DNA of 64,000 nucleotides from Callorhinus ursinus (Eukaryota; Chordata; Mammalia; Carnivora; Otariidae). The translations under genes were made by a program, and so were the position numbers. How positions within the stretch are numbered: position 1 is the stretch's first letter; each line of letters opens with the position of its first letter. This document shows positions 30,900-45,200 of this stretch, piece by piece. The stretch spans positions 1-64,000 of the forward strand of contig NW_020312904.1 of NCBI RefSeq assembly GCF_003265705.1. The letters are read 5' to 3'. The notes below the pieces were generated by a model. That model did not search any database. It had not been told where the DNA came from and saw only the letters and a program-made list of their open reading frames with translations.

Positions 30900-33229
30900 T
30901 GCGCTAAGGGGGGGGGGGGAAGGGCGAGGGGGCGGGTCCTTGGGCGCTTTCCTTCCCGGGGAGGGACGGGGGAGGGACTGTACCCGTGGGCACCCGAGGG
31001 GCCAGGGCGGCCAGGGCCTGGTGCGCCTGGTTCTGCGCACTCTCAAAGTCAGGGACAGCCCAGCTCCACGCCTGGGGATCTCCCAGACTGTGCTCGCCTC
31101 TTCCCCAGAGAGGGGTCTGTGGAGGTAGGGACCCCTACCGTTCAGTGGGATTCCCTGAAGGGCTTGTGAAATCTTCCTATCCCTGACGAAAGCCGTGACT
31201 ATCTCCCCAACCTGGTGACCCCTATGAGGGGTCACCCTGGCTCTCCTCCTGCTGCCCTGCCTTGGGCCACCTTCACTTCACCCTGGTACTGCCCAGTCTT
31301 CTGCCCCAGGCAGCCAGGGGCTCCTTACCAGGTCCCTGTCGTTTCCCCTTCTGGACATGTTCCAGGTAACCCGTGGGTGGCCCCTTTTCCAGTGGTTGGT
31401 GAGGAGGGCATGTGAGGTCACCAGGGGCCAGGCAAGAATTCTGCACTCCAGTACAAGGTGGGGGTTCCCTGCAGGGACAGCAGGGGCCCTGCAGTGATTC
31501 TGAGGTAGAGAGGGCTTTGTCAGTTGGTTGCTTCTTGGTTATACTTCTTCAGGTTTGAGGAAGGTTGTGGATACTTGGAACAGAGGGATGCGGGGGGGCG
31601 GGGGGAGAACAGCCACAGCCTGGGGCCCAAGCAAAGAAGGAAGTCCACTTGATGGAAGAATCACAGGTTCCATGAGAAAAAGCCAATTCATTCCAGAAAA
31701 CACAGCTTTGCCCAAAGCCAGTGCTCCAAAGAAATGTCTCCTCAGATGCTTTTCTGCCTTCCTGGAAGAGATGGACAGGGCACGGGGCAAGTCAGGGTGT
31801 GGACAGGGTAGTAGAAAAGAAATTGTTTCTTGGGGGAATAAGAGCCTATCCAGGGAGGTGGTGTTTAAGGAGGCCACAAAGGATGAACCAGCTCCTCTCC
31901 AAGTGCAGCCTGGGCCCCTCATTCCCTTCTGCCATCCGGGTCTGGCACCACTCAGGCATAGGGTAATGCAGGACTGCCCTAAATGTCATGCCAGACTCAG
32001 GCAGATTACAGCGCATGCAAGGGTGAGCACTCATGCACGCATCTGGAGAGGGCACTTTGTGGGGAGAGGACCGTACAGGGGGTTCTGACCAACACAGAGC
32101 AGGTCACCCAAGGTGGGCGGTTTGGGACGGCCCCAAGATGGAAGAGGCCTAGAGGCAGAATGGCCCTGCCTGAGTTTCTCCGAGATCTCTGTGTCCCTGA
32201 GTTGGGGAGGGAGAACCACATATGCTCTGGGTCCTCTCATCTGGGGACACTTTATTTCACCCTGGCTTTAGCAGCTCATCCCTTGTACACGTGGACACAT
32301 GCATGGGCCTGCATATGTGCAGGAACATGCGGTCAGACAGACACCTGCACACCGGCTGGGCCCGCCCCAGCCCTGCAGGCAGCACACTCACTGTAGACTC
32401 CAGGCTCTCCCCTTCTCGGAGAGCTGGCGGATTCTGGAAATTCTTCCCAGGGTCCTGCTTCCTGCGTGCCTACACCCGAGTGTCCACCGTGGGGAGCGCA
32501 TAGGCAGGGTGGACAGATTGTTGTGGGTTCCTCTGCTGGTTCACCAGGGGGAGGGAGCCTGGAGGCCCAGGGAGGTGGATGGGGAGGCAGGGCTGAGCTG
32601 AGGTCCGAGTGGCTCTGGTGGGCAAATATAAATAAATGTGTGCCGGGGGCACGTGGCGGAAGAGTACAACTCTTGATCTCAGGGTTGAGTTAAGCCCCAT
32701 GTTGGATGTAGAGATTACTTTAAAAAGAAAAAAGCGTGTGCGCCTTCACTAATCCACACCGTTGGTTCCTCCTTTCCATTGGTTTCCTCTGTGTCTCCTG
32801 GGAGAGTGCACCATGTGCAGAGAGTCACGTGTGTGGTTTGCATGTCCAGGTGCCCTGTCAGCCTGGGCTTGTGCTCCAGGGCTTATGGAGCCCTGGGGTC
32901 ACAAGGTGTGGGGAGGGCACGTGCGTGAGTACCTGGGAGACTGTGTAGAGGCGGCACTCCACTGCCTTGGAGGTGGGCCTGCAGGTGCTTTGACCCTGGT
33001 CAGTAGGTTGGTTATAGGTTGAACTTCTTGAGAAGGGCTGGGAGTCAGTCTCCTTGGAGAGGAGGACAGGGGCGCCGGGCACTCCTGGGGTATCCTGCAC
33101 GGCCCTGACCCTCGCTGGCCTGTGTTCTCATTTTTTGGGCAGGGTCTGGAGAGGCCCTGGAGGGAGTGCTTCCTCTGCATGGAGGCTCCTCCAAGCTGGG
33201 ACTCCCCTGACCCTTCTTTCTTCCCACAG
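30900..33229. other. PLXNB2 last 5' intron segment
   Basis: Single-copy-looking sequence apart from the short SINE at 32640. A poly-G run lies at about 30908-30920. ORFs here show no recognisable domains. The region ends at the acceptor CCCACAG (g33229) of the first coding exon. Confidence 0.4.
32640..32735 (+). mobile_element. Short tRNA-Lys Can-SINE, diverged
   Basis: Text 'gtacaactcttgatctcagg', 'gttgagttaagccccatg', 'ttggatgtagagattacttt' and an A-rich tail match the short, body-less carnivore SINE also seen at 26764. The head is decayed and no clear target duplication was found. Confidence 0.75.
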
Positions 33230-33242
33230 GGTGCCAGGGGCG

Positions 33243-36200
33243 ATGGCTCTGCAGCTCTGGGCCCTGACCCTCCTGGGCCTGGCGGGCACAGGTGCAGGCC
33301 TGCGGCCCCGAAAGCTGGACATCTTCCGCAGCGACACCGAGCTGAACCACCTGGTTGTGGACGAGGCATCGGGCATGGTGTACCTGGGGGCTGTGAATGC
33401 ACTCTACCAGCTGACTGCTGACCTGCAGCTGGGGCAGCAGGCGGTCACGGGCCCGGCCCTGGACAACAAGAAGTGCACGCCGCCCATTGAGGCAAGCCAG
33501 TGCCACGAGGCCGTGCAGACGGACAACACCAACCAGCTCCTGCTGCTCGACCCGCCCGGGAAGCGCCTCGTCGAGTGCGGCAGCCTCTTCAAGGGCATCT
33601 GTGCCTTGCGCGCTCTGAGCAACATCTCCACCCGCCTCTTCTATGAGGACGGTAGCGGCGAGAAGTCCTTTGTGGCCAGCAATGATGAGAGTGTGACCAC
33701 GGTGGGGCTGGTGAGCGCCACGAGCCCTGGTGGCGAAAGGGTTCTGTTTGTGGGCAAAGGCAATGGGCCCCATGACAACGGCATCATTGTGAGCACCCGC
33801 CTGCTGGACCGGGCCGAGGGCAGGGAGGCCTTCGAGGCCTACACGGACCACGCCACCTACAAGGCCGGATACCTGTCCACCAACACACAGCAGTTCGTGG
33901 CTGCCTTTGAGGATGGCCTCTACGTTTTCTTCGTCTTCAACCAGCAGGACAAGCACCCGCCCCGTAACCGCACGCTCCTGGCTCGCATGTGCAAGCAAGA
34001 CCCCTTCTATTACTCCTACCTGGAGATGGACCTGGAGTGCCTCGACCCCAGTGACCCCCAGGCCCCTGCCTTCGGCACCTGCTTGGCAGCCTCTCTGGCT
34101 GTGCTGAGCACCAGCCGGGTGCTGTACGCTGTCTTCAGCAGGGATGGCCGGAGCGGTGGGGGACCCCGTGCGGGCCTCTGCCTGTTCCCGCTGGACGAGG
34201 TCCATGCCAAGATGGAGGCCAACCGCAATGCCTGCTACACGGGCACCCGGGAGGCGGGCCGCGACACCTTCTATAAGCCCTTCCACGGCGAGATCCAGTG
34301 TGGCGGCCACGGGCTGGTATGTGGCCTCAGCACCTTCTCCCACAAGCCGGGCCCGCCTGCGTCTGTGTGGGTCTGCATGTTGCTGCTGCTTGCGGGTGTG
34401 TCCCTGACCCCCCAGCTTATGGGGCCCAGGGAGAGGGTGTGTGTGTGAGGGGTCACCGTGTCGGGTCCCACCCGCGGGCACTGCTTCTTCCAGGTGTCTG
34501 ATCAGTGCCAGGCCCGTGCTGGGCATCGGCCGTGCAGCAGTGCTTACTTGGGCGGGGTCCCTGATTCCACGGACCCTTGGTCCTGGGGACGTGTGTGGGG
34601 ACCACAAGTGCCAGAGGCCCTCGTGGGGAGGGCATCCAGAGCAAGGGGATCTGTACCCAGAGCTGACAACACCATGGTCCGCAGGGCGCCAGTGAGAGCT
34701 TCCCGTGCGGCTCTGAGCACCTGCCTTACCCGCTGGGCAGCAGAGACGGACTCACAGCTACGGCCATGCTGCAGCGTGGAGGCCTGAACCTGACAGCTGT
34801 GGTGGTGACCGCTGAGAATGGCCACACTGTTGCCTTCCTGGGCACCTCAGATGGCCGGGTCCTCAAGGTAAGGCCTGGGGCTGGGGTAGGGCGGCTCCCA
34901 GGGGGCCGTCTGCGCAAGACCCCCGTCTCATGCACCTGCCCTCACACCTGCAGGTGTACCTTGCCCCGGATGGCAGCTCCGCGGAGTACGGCTCCATCCT
35001 CGTGGAGATCAACAAGAGAATCAAGCGGGACCTGGTGCTGTCCCCGGATCTGGCCAGTCTTTACGCCATGACCCAGGACAAGGTGGGCCTGTGGAGCCCC
35101 CGGAGAAGGGGCCTCGGTGGTCCAGGTCACTGTGAGCGGCCTGGAAGGGTGTGGGGGGGATGGGAAGACTTCCCGGCGGCATTTGACCCCGTGTCTCTCT
35201 AGCGCCTTCCTTGTGTCTGAAACGGTTTTTGTCTGTGGCCCTGCCCCAGTTCCATTCTGACAGGGGCCCCCCAGTTTAGGGGGGGGCTGGTAGAAGAGCC
35301 CTTCGAGGTGGTCTTGGGAGTATCCAGGTCGGCCAGGTGCCTCTCTCGGGGAGGGGGGTTGAAGGGCCTGAGCTGGCGCGGGGAGGCACCACAGCCGGGA
35401 CCCCCGTGGTTTCCTGGGACCCCACATTATCCCAGGCCAACCGCAGCCACAGGGCAGGCCCATTCAGAGCCTGGAGGGCAACTGCTGCTGGACCCTCACC
35501 AAGCAGGCCTTGTGTGGGTGTCAGGCTTTTAAGGCTCAGAGGGAAAGGTGGGATCAAGCCCGTGACCCCAGGAATATCCGGGGCCCGAGAGGCAGGTCCT
35601 CGTGGCTGCCGTCGTCCCGCTCACTGTCCCGTTGCCCTCAGGTTTTCCGGTTCCCCGTGCAGGACTGTCTGAGTTATCCAACCTGCGAACAGTGCCGCAG
35701 CTCCCAGGACCCCTACTGCGGCTGGTGCGTCGTTGAGGGACGGTGAGTGCCTGGGACTCCAGGGGTCTCAGCCCTGCCCTGGGGGGCCTGGGGGTATGGC
35801 TGACTGGTGCCAGGACTGAGGCCACCCCCTGCCCCTGTAGATGCACCAGGAGGGCCGAGTGCTCACGGGCTGAGGAGAGCGGCCACTGGCTGTGGAGCCG
35901 TGACGAGTCCTGTGTAGCCATCACCGGGGCCCAGCCACAGAACATGAGCCGACGGGCCCAGGGGGAGGTGCGTGGTGGGGGTGGGCAGGGGCTGGGGGTT
36001 GGGCAGGGGTGGGGCTCCTGCTGGCCTGGGGCTGTTGGGTTGTCAAGGAGAACCTTGGCTTATTCTCTCTCCCTCTCTGGCCTGGGCTCTGGGCCCTGAG
36101 CCTGAGGACAGGGAGCCTTTCCTTTGTTGGGTTCCCCTGGCCCTTGTGACCTGGGGTGGGCCGCATTCTAGGAGTTGCTGGGGTGCCCACACAGGGGCCT

Positions 36201-39200
36201 GTTCTCAGTGTGATGGAGCCTTTTCCAAGGGGAGAGCAGGACAGCTGGTAGGTGTCCTGCGCAGAGAGGTCCTGGTGTGAGCCGCACACCCTTCCCCAGG
36301 TGCAGCTGACCGTCAGTCCCCTCCCAGCCCTGAGCAGCGAAGACCAACTGCTATGCCACTTTGGTGACTCGCCAGCACACCCTGCCCGCGTGGAGGGGGA
36401 TGCCGTCATCTGCAACTCCCCACGTACCATCCCTAACACGCCGCCCGGCCAAGGTGAGGCCCCCGTGCAGCTGCTGGGTGGGCACCTACGGTCCCAGGGG
36501 TGCAGGCTGAGGTGGAGAGAGCACCTGCCTGGGTGGATCGAGATGGAGGCCCACAAGCGGTTCTGGTTCTGGAATCCCTGAGCCGCGGGTGTGGGGGCCG
36601 TGTACTGTTGGCACCAGGGAGCTGCCTGGCTTTGGGCTTTGCTGTCCATGCTGAAGCCCCTCACGCCTCCCCAGCCCCGTCCAGCTTGAGATGGGTGGGG
36701 CTCTGAGTGTCGCCAGTGGAGGACGGCTTGCTGGTGCAGCAGGGGCCTGGCAGGTGCTCTGCCCCAGGTGCTGAGGAACCACAACCCTCAGTGCCTGTAG
36801 GGACAGAGAGAGGGTTCAGGAGCCCAGAGCTGGGAGCCGGCACTGGAGCCGAGATCTGATAGCGCTGGCGGGCCCAGCTGAGCCCGGTGCAAGTCACAGA
36901 CTAGGATTCCACCCTGGGCCCGTGGGAGCTATGATGGGGCGAGGATTTGGCTGCAGAGGCCCAGTGCCCGCCCGCCTGGCCTGTCCCCACCATGCCGGCC
37001 CTGTGTGCTGAGGCCCCTGCCTGAGGCCGTCCCGATCTCCTGTCTGCAGACCACGTGGCTGTGAACATCCAGCTCCTCTTCAGACGTGGCAGCATCTTCC
37101 TCACTTCCCATCTGTACCCCTTCTACGACTGCCGGGAGGCCATGAGCCTGGCGGAGAACCTGCCGTGAGTGTCTTGCTGGCCCAGTGTGCCCGTTGCCCA
37201 TTCCCCACTGTGGGCCCCGCGCTCCTCACCACCCTCTCCCCCAGGTGCATCTCCTGCGCGAGCAACCGCTGGACCTGCCAGTGGGACCTGCGCTACCATG
37301 AGTGTCGGGAGGCCTCCCCCAACCCTGAGGATGGCATTGTCCGCGCCCACATGGTGAGGGGCCGTGAGCATCCTGCCGGAGCTGGGCTACTTGGCCATGG
37401 CCAGGCAGCCCTTCACCAGCCTTCCTCTCTCCAGGAGGACAACTGCCCCCAGTTCCTGAACCCCAGCCCACTGGTCATCCCCATGAACCACGAGACAGAT
37501 GTAACCTTCCAGGGAAAGAACCTGGACACAGTGAAGGTGGCAGGGGCTTGTGGGGTGCTGACCTGGGGGCAGGGCCTGCCCAATGAGGAAATGCCTGGGG
37601 GTCCAGCAGGGGCCATGGGGCTGGTGCAGTGTCCGAGTGGCTCGTTCAGAGCCATTTTCCTGCAACACCAAAGTCCAAGTGCCTGGTGCGCATTCGAGCT
37701 TCCCTGGCTCGGGACCCAGCACATGAGGGAGGTGCTCCATGTGTATTTGGGGACAGAAGGCAGCAGAGAGCCTGAATGGGCCTGGAGAACATAGGTAGAG
37801 AGCAGGAGACGAGCGTTTGGGTGTTGAGTGCTGGGCAGCTGGGACGCTACTTGGTGGGAGGCGGGAGCAGGGCCATGCTCTGGGGTTGACCAAGGTGGGT
37901 CTGTCTGGGAGGGCTGGGTGGTCAGTTGGGATGGGAGTGCCCGACTGATGGGTGTGGGGCACAGAGGGGGTTCGGGGAGGGCAGGGTGGGAGGCCTGGCT
38001 GCGCCGTCCTGACCACACTGCCTTGTAGGGCTCCTCTTTGCACGTGGGCAGCGACCTACTCAAGTTTGAGGAGCCAGTGAGCACGCAGGAACCGGGAACC
38101 TTCTTCTTTCGGACCCCAAAGGTGCGGCTCCCAGGGCAGGCCGGCCAGGCTGCTGGATCCCAAGGAAGGCCTTGGGGGCGGGGTAGGGGATGCAGCGGGG
38201 GGGCCTTGGCATGTCTGTGTGTCCTGCCACCTGCCTGGAATCAAAGTGATCCTTTGTATGTCTGAGGCTCCAGCTTCCAGCCACCTGGAGGCCTCCCCCT
38301 GCTGCCCCTCGGCTATGGGAGACCCCATGGAACAAACCGGGGATGGGAGCAAGGAGTACAGTGTGTCCCTGCGTGTCCCCCTAGCTGTCCCATGATGCCA
38401 ACGAGACACTGCCTTTACACCTATACGTCAAGTCCTACGGCCAGAATGTCGACAGCAAGCTCCAAGGTGGGTGGGGTGGGCAGCTGGGGCTGGGTGGGGA
38501 GCAGGAAGCAGGGTGGCCCCGCTGACCACTGGCTTCTTCCTCCACAGTTACCCTCTACAACTGCTCCTTTGGCCGTGGTGACTGCAGCCTGTGCCTGGCG
38601 GCTAACCCCGAGTACAAGTGTGTGTGGTGTGCCGGGCAGGGCAGGTGTGTGTACGAGGCTCTGTGCAGCAACAGCACCTCCGAGTGCCCAGCGCCCGTCA
38701 TCACCAGGGTGAGTCCTTGTGCCTGCCTGGCGGGGAGGGTCTCCGGTCTGCCCGCTGCCCCCGCACACCCCCGCCTGCCCGAGCTGCTGGGTCAGCTGGG
38801 CTCTGCCAATTCCAGATCCACCCTGAGACGGGCCCGCTGGGTGGGGGCATCCGAATCACCATCCTTGGGTCCAATTTGGGGGTCAGAGCAGAGGACGTCC
38901 AGAGGGTGACCGTGGCGGGCCAGAACTGCGTCTTTGAGCCGGAGCGCTATTCCGTGTCCACCCGGTGAGTGGACAGCCTGAAGCCTGGGCTCCGTTGGCT
39001 GGGCTGGGGGGGCCAGGTGACCCGGGTGGGCGAAGAAGGAGGACGGGATGCAGGTGCCCAGGGCTTGCACACCCACAGCGCAGTGTCCCACCCTGTCTGT
39101 GAATCACCCAGGATCGTGTGTGCTGTAGAGGCCGCCACGGGGCCCATCACAGGGGGCGTCGTGGTGGACGTCAGTGGGAAGCTGGGTCATTCACCACCCC

Positions 39201-42200
39201 ACGTCCAGTTCACCTACCAGGTAAGGGCCTGGCCTCTCGACCGCTGAGGGTTGCGTGTTGATGTGGGGTGGGGTGGGGTCGAGGCTCCAGCGCCCCAGCC
39301 CTGATCCGAGTGGATCTGTTGCTCTTCCAGCAGCCCCAGCCCCTCAGCGTGGAGCCAAAGCAGGGGCCACAGGCAGGCGGCACCACGCTGACCATCAGTG
39401 GCACCCACCTGGACACAGGCTCTGAGGAGGACGTGCGGGTGACCCTCAATGACGTCCCGTGTAAAGTGTGGGTGTCACCTGCGGGCTGGGGCTCTCTGGT
39501 TCTGACCCTGAGTCTACCCTGGAGCGGGCCGTAGAGCCAGCCTGACCCACTGACCCCCTGGCCTGGGGCTGGGCTTGACACTGACTTGTAACCCCCCCCC
39601 CCCCCCGGCCAGGACGCAGTTCGGGGCACAGCTCCAGTGTGTCACTGGCCCGCAGTCTGTTCTGGGGGAGCTGCCCCTGGAGATTTACTACGGGGGCTCC
39701 CGGGTGCCCAGCCCTGGTGTCATCTTCACCTACCGCGAGAATCCCGTGCTGCGGGCCTTCGAACCATTGCGAAGCTTTGTCAGGTGTGGCCTCCGTCTCT
39801 TCCCTGGGGGCAGTGGTACCAGCTGTGGGACCCCCCACCACCCCCACCCCCTTCCGCTACTTCCCAGGCACCCTCTGCCTGCTGGACTTGAGAGGGTGTA
39901 GTAGGGCTGGTGCTCCAGAGAAGCCCACTGCACCCCCAGATCCGCTTCCTTCTAGAAACCCAGATGGGCAGCACTCCCCCCCGCTCTGACAAGCGTTGGC
40001 AGTGCTCACAGTCCTATGCTCAGAGCTTGATCCCCAACCCTGTCTCAGAGCCGCATGAATACCCAAGAGCAGACTCCAGACCCTGCCCATCCCCAGCCCA
40101 CTGTGTGGCCAGAATTTGGGTCGGGGAGCTGCTTGCCGAGTCATGCCCACTCAGGCACTGCCTCCCGTCCCCAGTGGTGGCCGCAGCATCAACGTCACGG
40201 GGCAGGGCTTCAGCCTGATCCAGAGATTTGCCATGGTGGTCATAGCTGAGCCCCTGCAGTCCTGGCGGCGGCGGCGGGAGGCCGGACCTCTGCAGCCCGT
40301 GACGGTCAGTCTTGGTGTTGGCGGGGGACTCAGCTCCACCACGGCCCCCTCAGCGAGTGCGGGCTAGGGATGGGGCCTGGGCCATGCGGCCTGACGGCCT
40401 GGCCTCGGCCTGCAGGTCATGGGCACAGAGTACATATTCTACAACGACTCCAAGGTCGTGTTCTCATCCCCCGCGGTCCCCGAGGAGCCCGAGGCCTACA
40501 ATCTCACGGCACTCATCCAGATGGACGGGCACCGGGCTCTGCTCAGGACCGAGGCCGGTGCCTTCGAGTATGTGGCCGACCCCACCTTTGAGAACTTCAC
40601 GGGGGGTGTCAAGAAGCAGGTCAACAAGCTCATCCATGCCCGGGTGAGGACTGGCCACAGCCTGGGGGGTCAGCAGGGGAGGCAGCCCGAGCTTTGGTCC
40701 CTGACTCCCTCCTGGTCACTGTGACCCGCAGGGCACTAATCTGAACAAGGCGATGACGCTTCACGAGGCCGAGGCATTTGTGGGCGCCGAACGCTGCATC
40801 ATGAAGACGCTGACTGAGACAGACCTGTACTGTGAGCCTCCAGAGGTGCAGCCTCCCCCGAAGCGGCGGCAGAAGCGGGACACGACACACAACCTGCCGG
40901 AGTTCATTGTGCGTGTGGTCATGTCAGGGCGCAGGCCGGGCTGGGCTGGGGGTACGGGGTTCTCCGTCCCAGCCACACCTGTCCTTGCTGAGCACGCCCC
41001 GCCTTGCAGGTGAAGTTTGGCTCCCGAGAGTGGGTGCTGGGCCGCGTGGAGTATGACACGAGGGTGAGCGACGTGCCCCTCAGCCTCATCCTGCCGCTGG
41101 TCATTGTGCCCATGGTGGCGGTCATTGCTGTGTCGGTCTACTGCTACTGGTGAGCCCCACCCCTCTGGCCACACAGCCAGCACGACACAGAGGCTCGGAG
41201 CCATCGGGTGGCCTGACCCAGGCCAGGCCCCATTAACCTCCCTGTGCCGGCAGGAGGAAGAGCCAACAGGCAGAGCGCGAGTATGAGAAGATCAAGTCCC
41301 AGCTGGAGGGCTTGGAGGAGAGCGTGCGTGACCGTTGCAAGAAGGAGTTTACAGGTAGGGCTGCCTGGCAAGGGCAGGCAGGATCTTCGGGCTGCCCGGA
41401 CCCCGGGGCCCCCAGGGGCACCTCGGGGGATTGGGACGCGGGGGAGGACGCCCTTGAGAGAGGCCGCCTGCGGAGAGGCAGAGGTGGGCGGGGTGGCCAC
41501 TGGTTGGTGGCCGGGATGCCTCACCCTGACCTCCCGCCAGACCTGATGATCGAGATGGAGGACCAGACCAGCGATGTGCACGAGGCGGGCATCCCCGTGC
41601 TGGACTACAAGACCTACACCGACCGCGTCTTCTTCCTGCCCTCCAAGGACGGCGACAAGGACGTAATGATCACGGGCAGGCTGGACATCCCAGAGTCGCG
41701 GCGGCCTGTGGTGGAGCAGGCCCTGTACCAGTTCTCCAACCTGCTCAACAGCAAGTCCTTCCTGGTCACTGTGAGTGGGGCCGGGTCTGCACGTGGGTCG
41801 GGGAGGGGCAAGCAGACCCTCAGGCCGCGGAAGGGAGACAGGGCCAGGGTGCTCACACGGTCTTTGGCTGGGGGCCCTCGCAGTTCATCCACACGCTGGA
41901 GAGCCAGCGCGAGTTCTCAGCCCGCGCCAAGGTCTACTTTGCGTCCCTGCTGACGGTGGCGCTGCACGGGAAACTGGAATATTACACAGACATCATGCGC
42001 ACGCTCTTCCTGGAGCTCATGGAGCAGTACGTGGTGGCCAAGAACCCCAAGCTGATGCTGCGCAGGTGTGTGGGTGGGGCCGTGTGGATGGGGGTTGGGG
42101 GCAGGGCTGATCCCAGCACCTGGGCTGCCAACAGATGTAGGCAGGGAGGAGGCACGGCAGGGCACGGCAGTCTCTGCTGGTGCCCTTGGCATCAGCTCTT

Positions 42201-45200
42201 GGTAGGTTGGGGTGGAAGATGATGAGTCCAGCACTTGGTCACTCCAGGCTGTGTGTGTGCATTCTGACGGGGACCCAGGGCCTGGATAGGCGTGCTGTGG
42301 GTGCCTGGAGGAGCCGGCTGGGCCCAAGGGCACTGAGGGATCCCTAGGTAAACACCTCTTTGCCTCTGCAGGTCGGAGACGGTGGTAGAAAGGATGCTGT
42401 CCAATTGGATGTCCATCTGCTTGTACCAGTATCTCAAGGTGGGTTCCAGGTGGCTGGCCAGGGTTGGGGGAGGAGTGAGGTGGTGCTCTCCCCGCCCTCC
42501 CCCCCACATGTCCACCTGCCTGTGTAGCATCGCCAGGTGGGTCTGGCACGGTCAGTTCCACCATGGCTGAACTGCCCTTTGTTGCTCCAGGACAGTGCCG
42601 GCGAGCCTCTATATAAGCTTTTCAAGGCCATCAAGCATCAGGTGGAGAAGGGGCCAGTAGACGCTGTGCAGAAGAAGGCCAAATACACCCTCAATGATAC
42701 GGGGCTGCTGGGGGATGATGTGGAGTATGCGCCCCTGGTGAGCCCTGGGGCCGGGGGAGGGGCTGGCGTGGGTCTGAGAGACTCCTCTCAGTGTTGTCAG
42801 GTTCTGGGCCAACCTCAGTCCCAGAAGCTGGGTGCTGTTAGTGGACTCACATGGGCTCAGCTGGGTTCAGGCAGGGGTTGTGAGTCCCCCGCAGGTGTCT
42901 CTAGAGAGAGGCTCTGTGTGTCCTGGGCACCTGGGTCTGCTGCAGGTGTGTGTGGGGCCTGGGCATCCAGGTGTGCCTGGTGGTCATGATCCCAGGGTCC
43001 TGGGATCGAGCCCCGCATCGGGCTCCCTGCTCAGCGGGAAGCCTGCTTCTCCCTCCCCCATTCTCCCTGCTTGTGTTCCCTCTCTCGCTCTGTCTCTGTC
43101 AAATAAATGAATAAAATCTTGAAAAAAAAAAAAAAAGAATCCCAGGTGTGCCTGGTGGTGAGCTCGTGTGCACAGGTGGGAGACAGCGTGGGGCATGTGA
43201 TGCCCAGGAGTCAGTGTTCCCTGAGCTACTCTGTTCTCTGTCCTGTTGAGCCAGGGATTGGGACAGGGCCAGGCCAGGCCACCCCAGGTGCTCTCAGGGC
43301 TCAGAGCCACCCCCGCTCCTCCACCTGAGGGTGTGGCCATGGGGGGCCTGAGGCTGCTCCCACATTGGCAAGCAGTGAGAGCGAGGGACCCCACATTGGC
43401 TCTTCACCCTGTGTCCTCTGGCAGACGGTGAGCGTGATCGTCCAGGATGAAGGGGCCGACGCCATCCCAGTCAAGGTCCTCAACTGTGACACCATCTCCC
43501 AGGTCAAGGAAAAGATCATTGACCAGGTGTACCGTACACAGCCATGCTCCCGATGGCCTAAGGCTGACAGTGTGGTGCTTGGTGAGCAAGGCCCCTGTGT
43601 CCCCTGGGGGTGGGTCCTGCTCTTGGACCCTGGTTGGGTGGGTGGGTGGGGTGCAGGAACAGCTGGAGGGAGCTGGGTGCTATGTGGCTGGGCTCCAGGT
43701 GTTGGGCTGTGTCCTTCCAGAGTGGCGTCCTGGATCCACAGCCCAGATCCTGTCAGACCTGGACCTGACCTCTCAGCGGGAGGGCCGGTGGAAACGCATC
43801 AACACCTTGATGCACTACAACGTGAGTGCTGGTGGGGGGGCACAGGGAGGGCCGGGCTGCCCGCCTTGAGTGGGGGCGAGGCCCACCCTCACGACTGTGT
43901 GCCCCAGGTCCGGGATGGAGCCACTCTCATCCTGTCCACGGTGGGAGTCTCCCAACAGCCAGAGGACAGCCAGCCGGACCTGCCTGGGGAGCGTGAGTCC
44001 CCCCGCTTTTGCCCTCGGCTCTTGTGGGCTCTGGAGGTCTGCGTGGACCAGGGGCCACCCTGTGCCGCCATGGCGGGGCAGGGGCTGCTGAGCTCCAGCC
44101 CTTGTCCTTCAGCGCCCCCCGCCCCCCTGCAGGCCATGCCCTCCTAGAGGAGGAGAACCGTGTGTGGCACCTGGTGCGGCCGACGGATGAGGTGGACGAA
44201 GGCAGGTCCAAGCGGGGCAGCGTGAAGGAGAAGGAACGCACTAAGGCCATCACGGAGATCTACTTGACCCGCCTGCTCTCCGTCAAGGTGGGCCGCAGTG
44301 TGTGTGGGCGCTCACTGCCGGGCCAGTGCCCGCCGGGCTGAGCTGAGCCCTTCCCCTACACCCCTGCAGGGCACGCTGCAGCAGTTTGTGGACAACTTCT
44401 TCCAGAGCGTCCTGGCGCCTGGGCACGCGGTGCCGCCCGCAGTTAAGTACTTCTTCGACTTCCTGGACGAGCAGGCGGAGAAGCATGACATTAAGGATGA
44501 GGACACCATCCACATCTGGAAGACCAACAGGTGGGGGCTCCTCCGTCCTGCAGCCCACTCTGCCCCAGGGTCTCAGCGGCCCCTCACTTCCTGTCGCTCT
44601 GCCTCAGTTTACCACTCCGGTTCTGGGTGAACATCCTCAAGAACCCCCATTTCATCTTCGATGTCCACGTTCACGAGGTGGTGGACGCCTCCCTGTCAGT
44701 CATCGCCCAGACCTTCATGGACGCCTGTACGCGCACAGAGCACAAGCTGAGCCGCGTGAGTGGACCCTGCAGGCCGTTCTGGCGGGGTGGGGAGATGTAG
44801 GCGGTTGCCCGGGAGGCATGGAGGGACTGGGTGGGGTAGTGTCCATGGCTGTGATGGGGGTGAGGAGGTGAGGAGGCCCACCTTCACTCGTGGGAGCCCA
44901 CAGAATTGGAAGCCCCCCTCCTGTCTGTGCTAGGCAAGGGTGGCTCCCTGGTTGGGTCTCTGTCCCCCACACACCTTTTCTCTGTTCTGTGGGTGTGCTG
45001 AGTGGCTGGGCGCCTGGCTCTGTCCCCCACAGGACTCCCCCAGCAACAAGCTGCTCTACGCCAAGGAGATCTCCACCTACAAGAAGATGGTAGAGGAGTG
45101 AGTGCTCCCCTCCCCCCAGCCAGACCCTGGGCACCTACCCTTGACCCCACCCAGTGGGCCCCTGGGGGTGGTTCAGGTCTCTGACTGGGAGGGGGCTCTG

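Noticed and set aside
30507..31235. 242-codon minus-strand ORF
   Set aside because: It lies in a GC-rich intronic patch, is Pro/Arg/Ser-rich, and has no recognisable domain or splice context.
33045..34607. 520-codon minus-strand ORF opposite PLXNB2 coding exon 1
   Set aside because: It is the reverse-strand shadow of the GC-rich Sema exon. The plus strand has clear plexin homology, a signal peptide and correct splicing.
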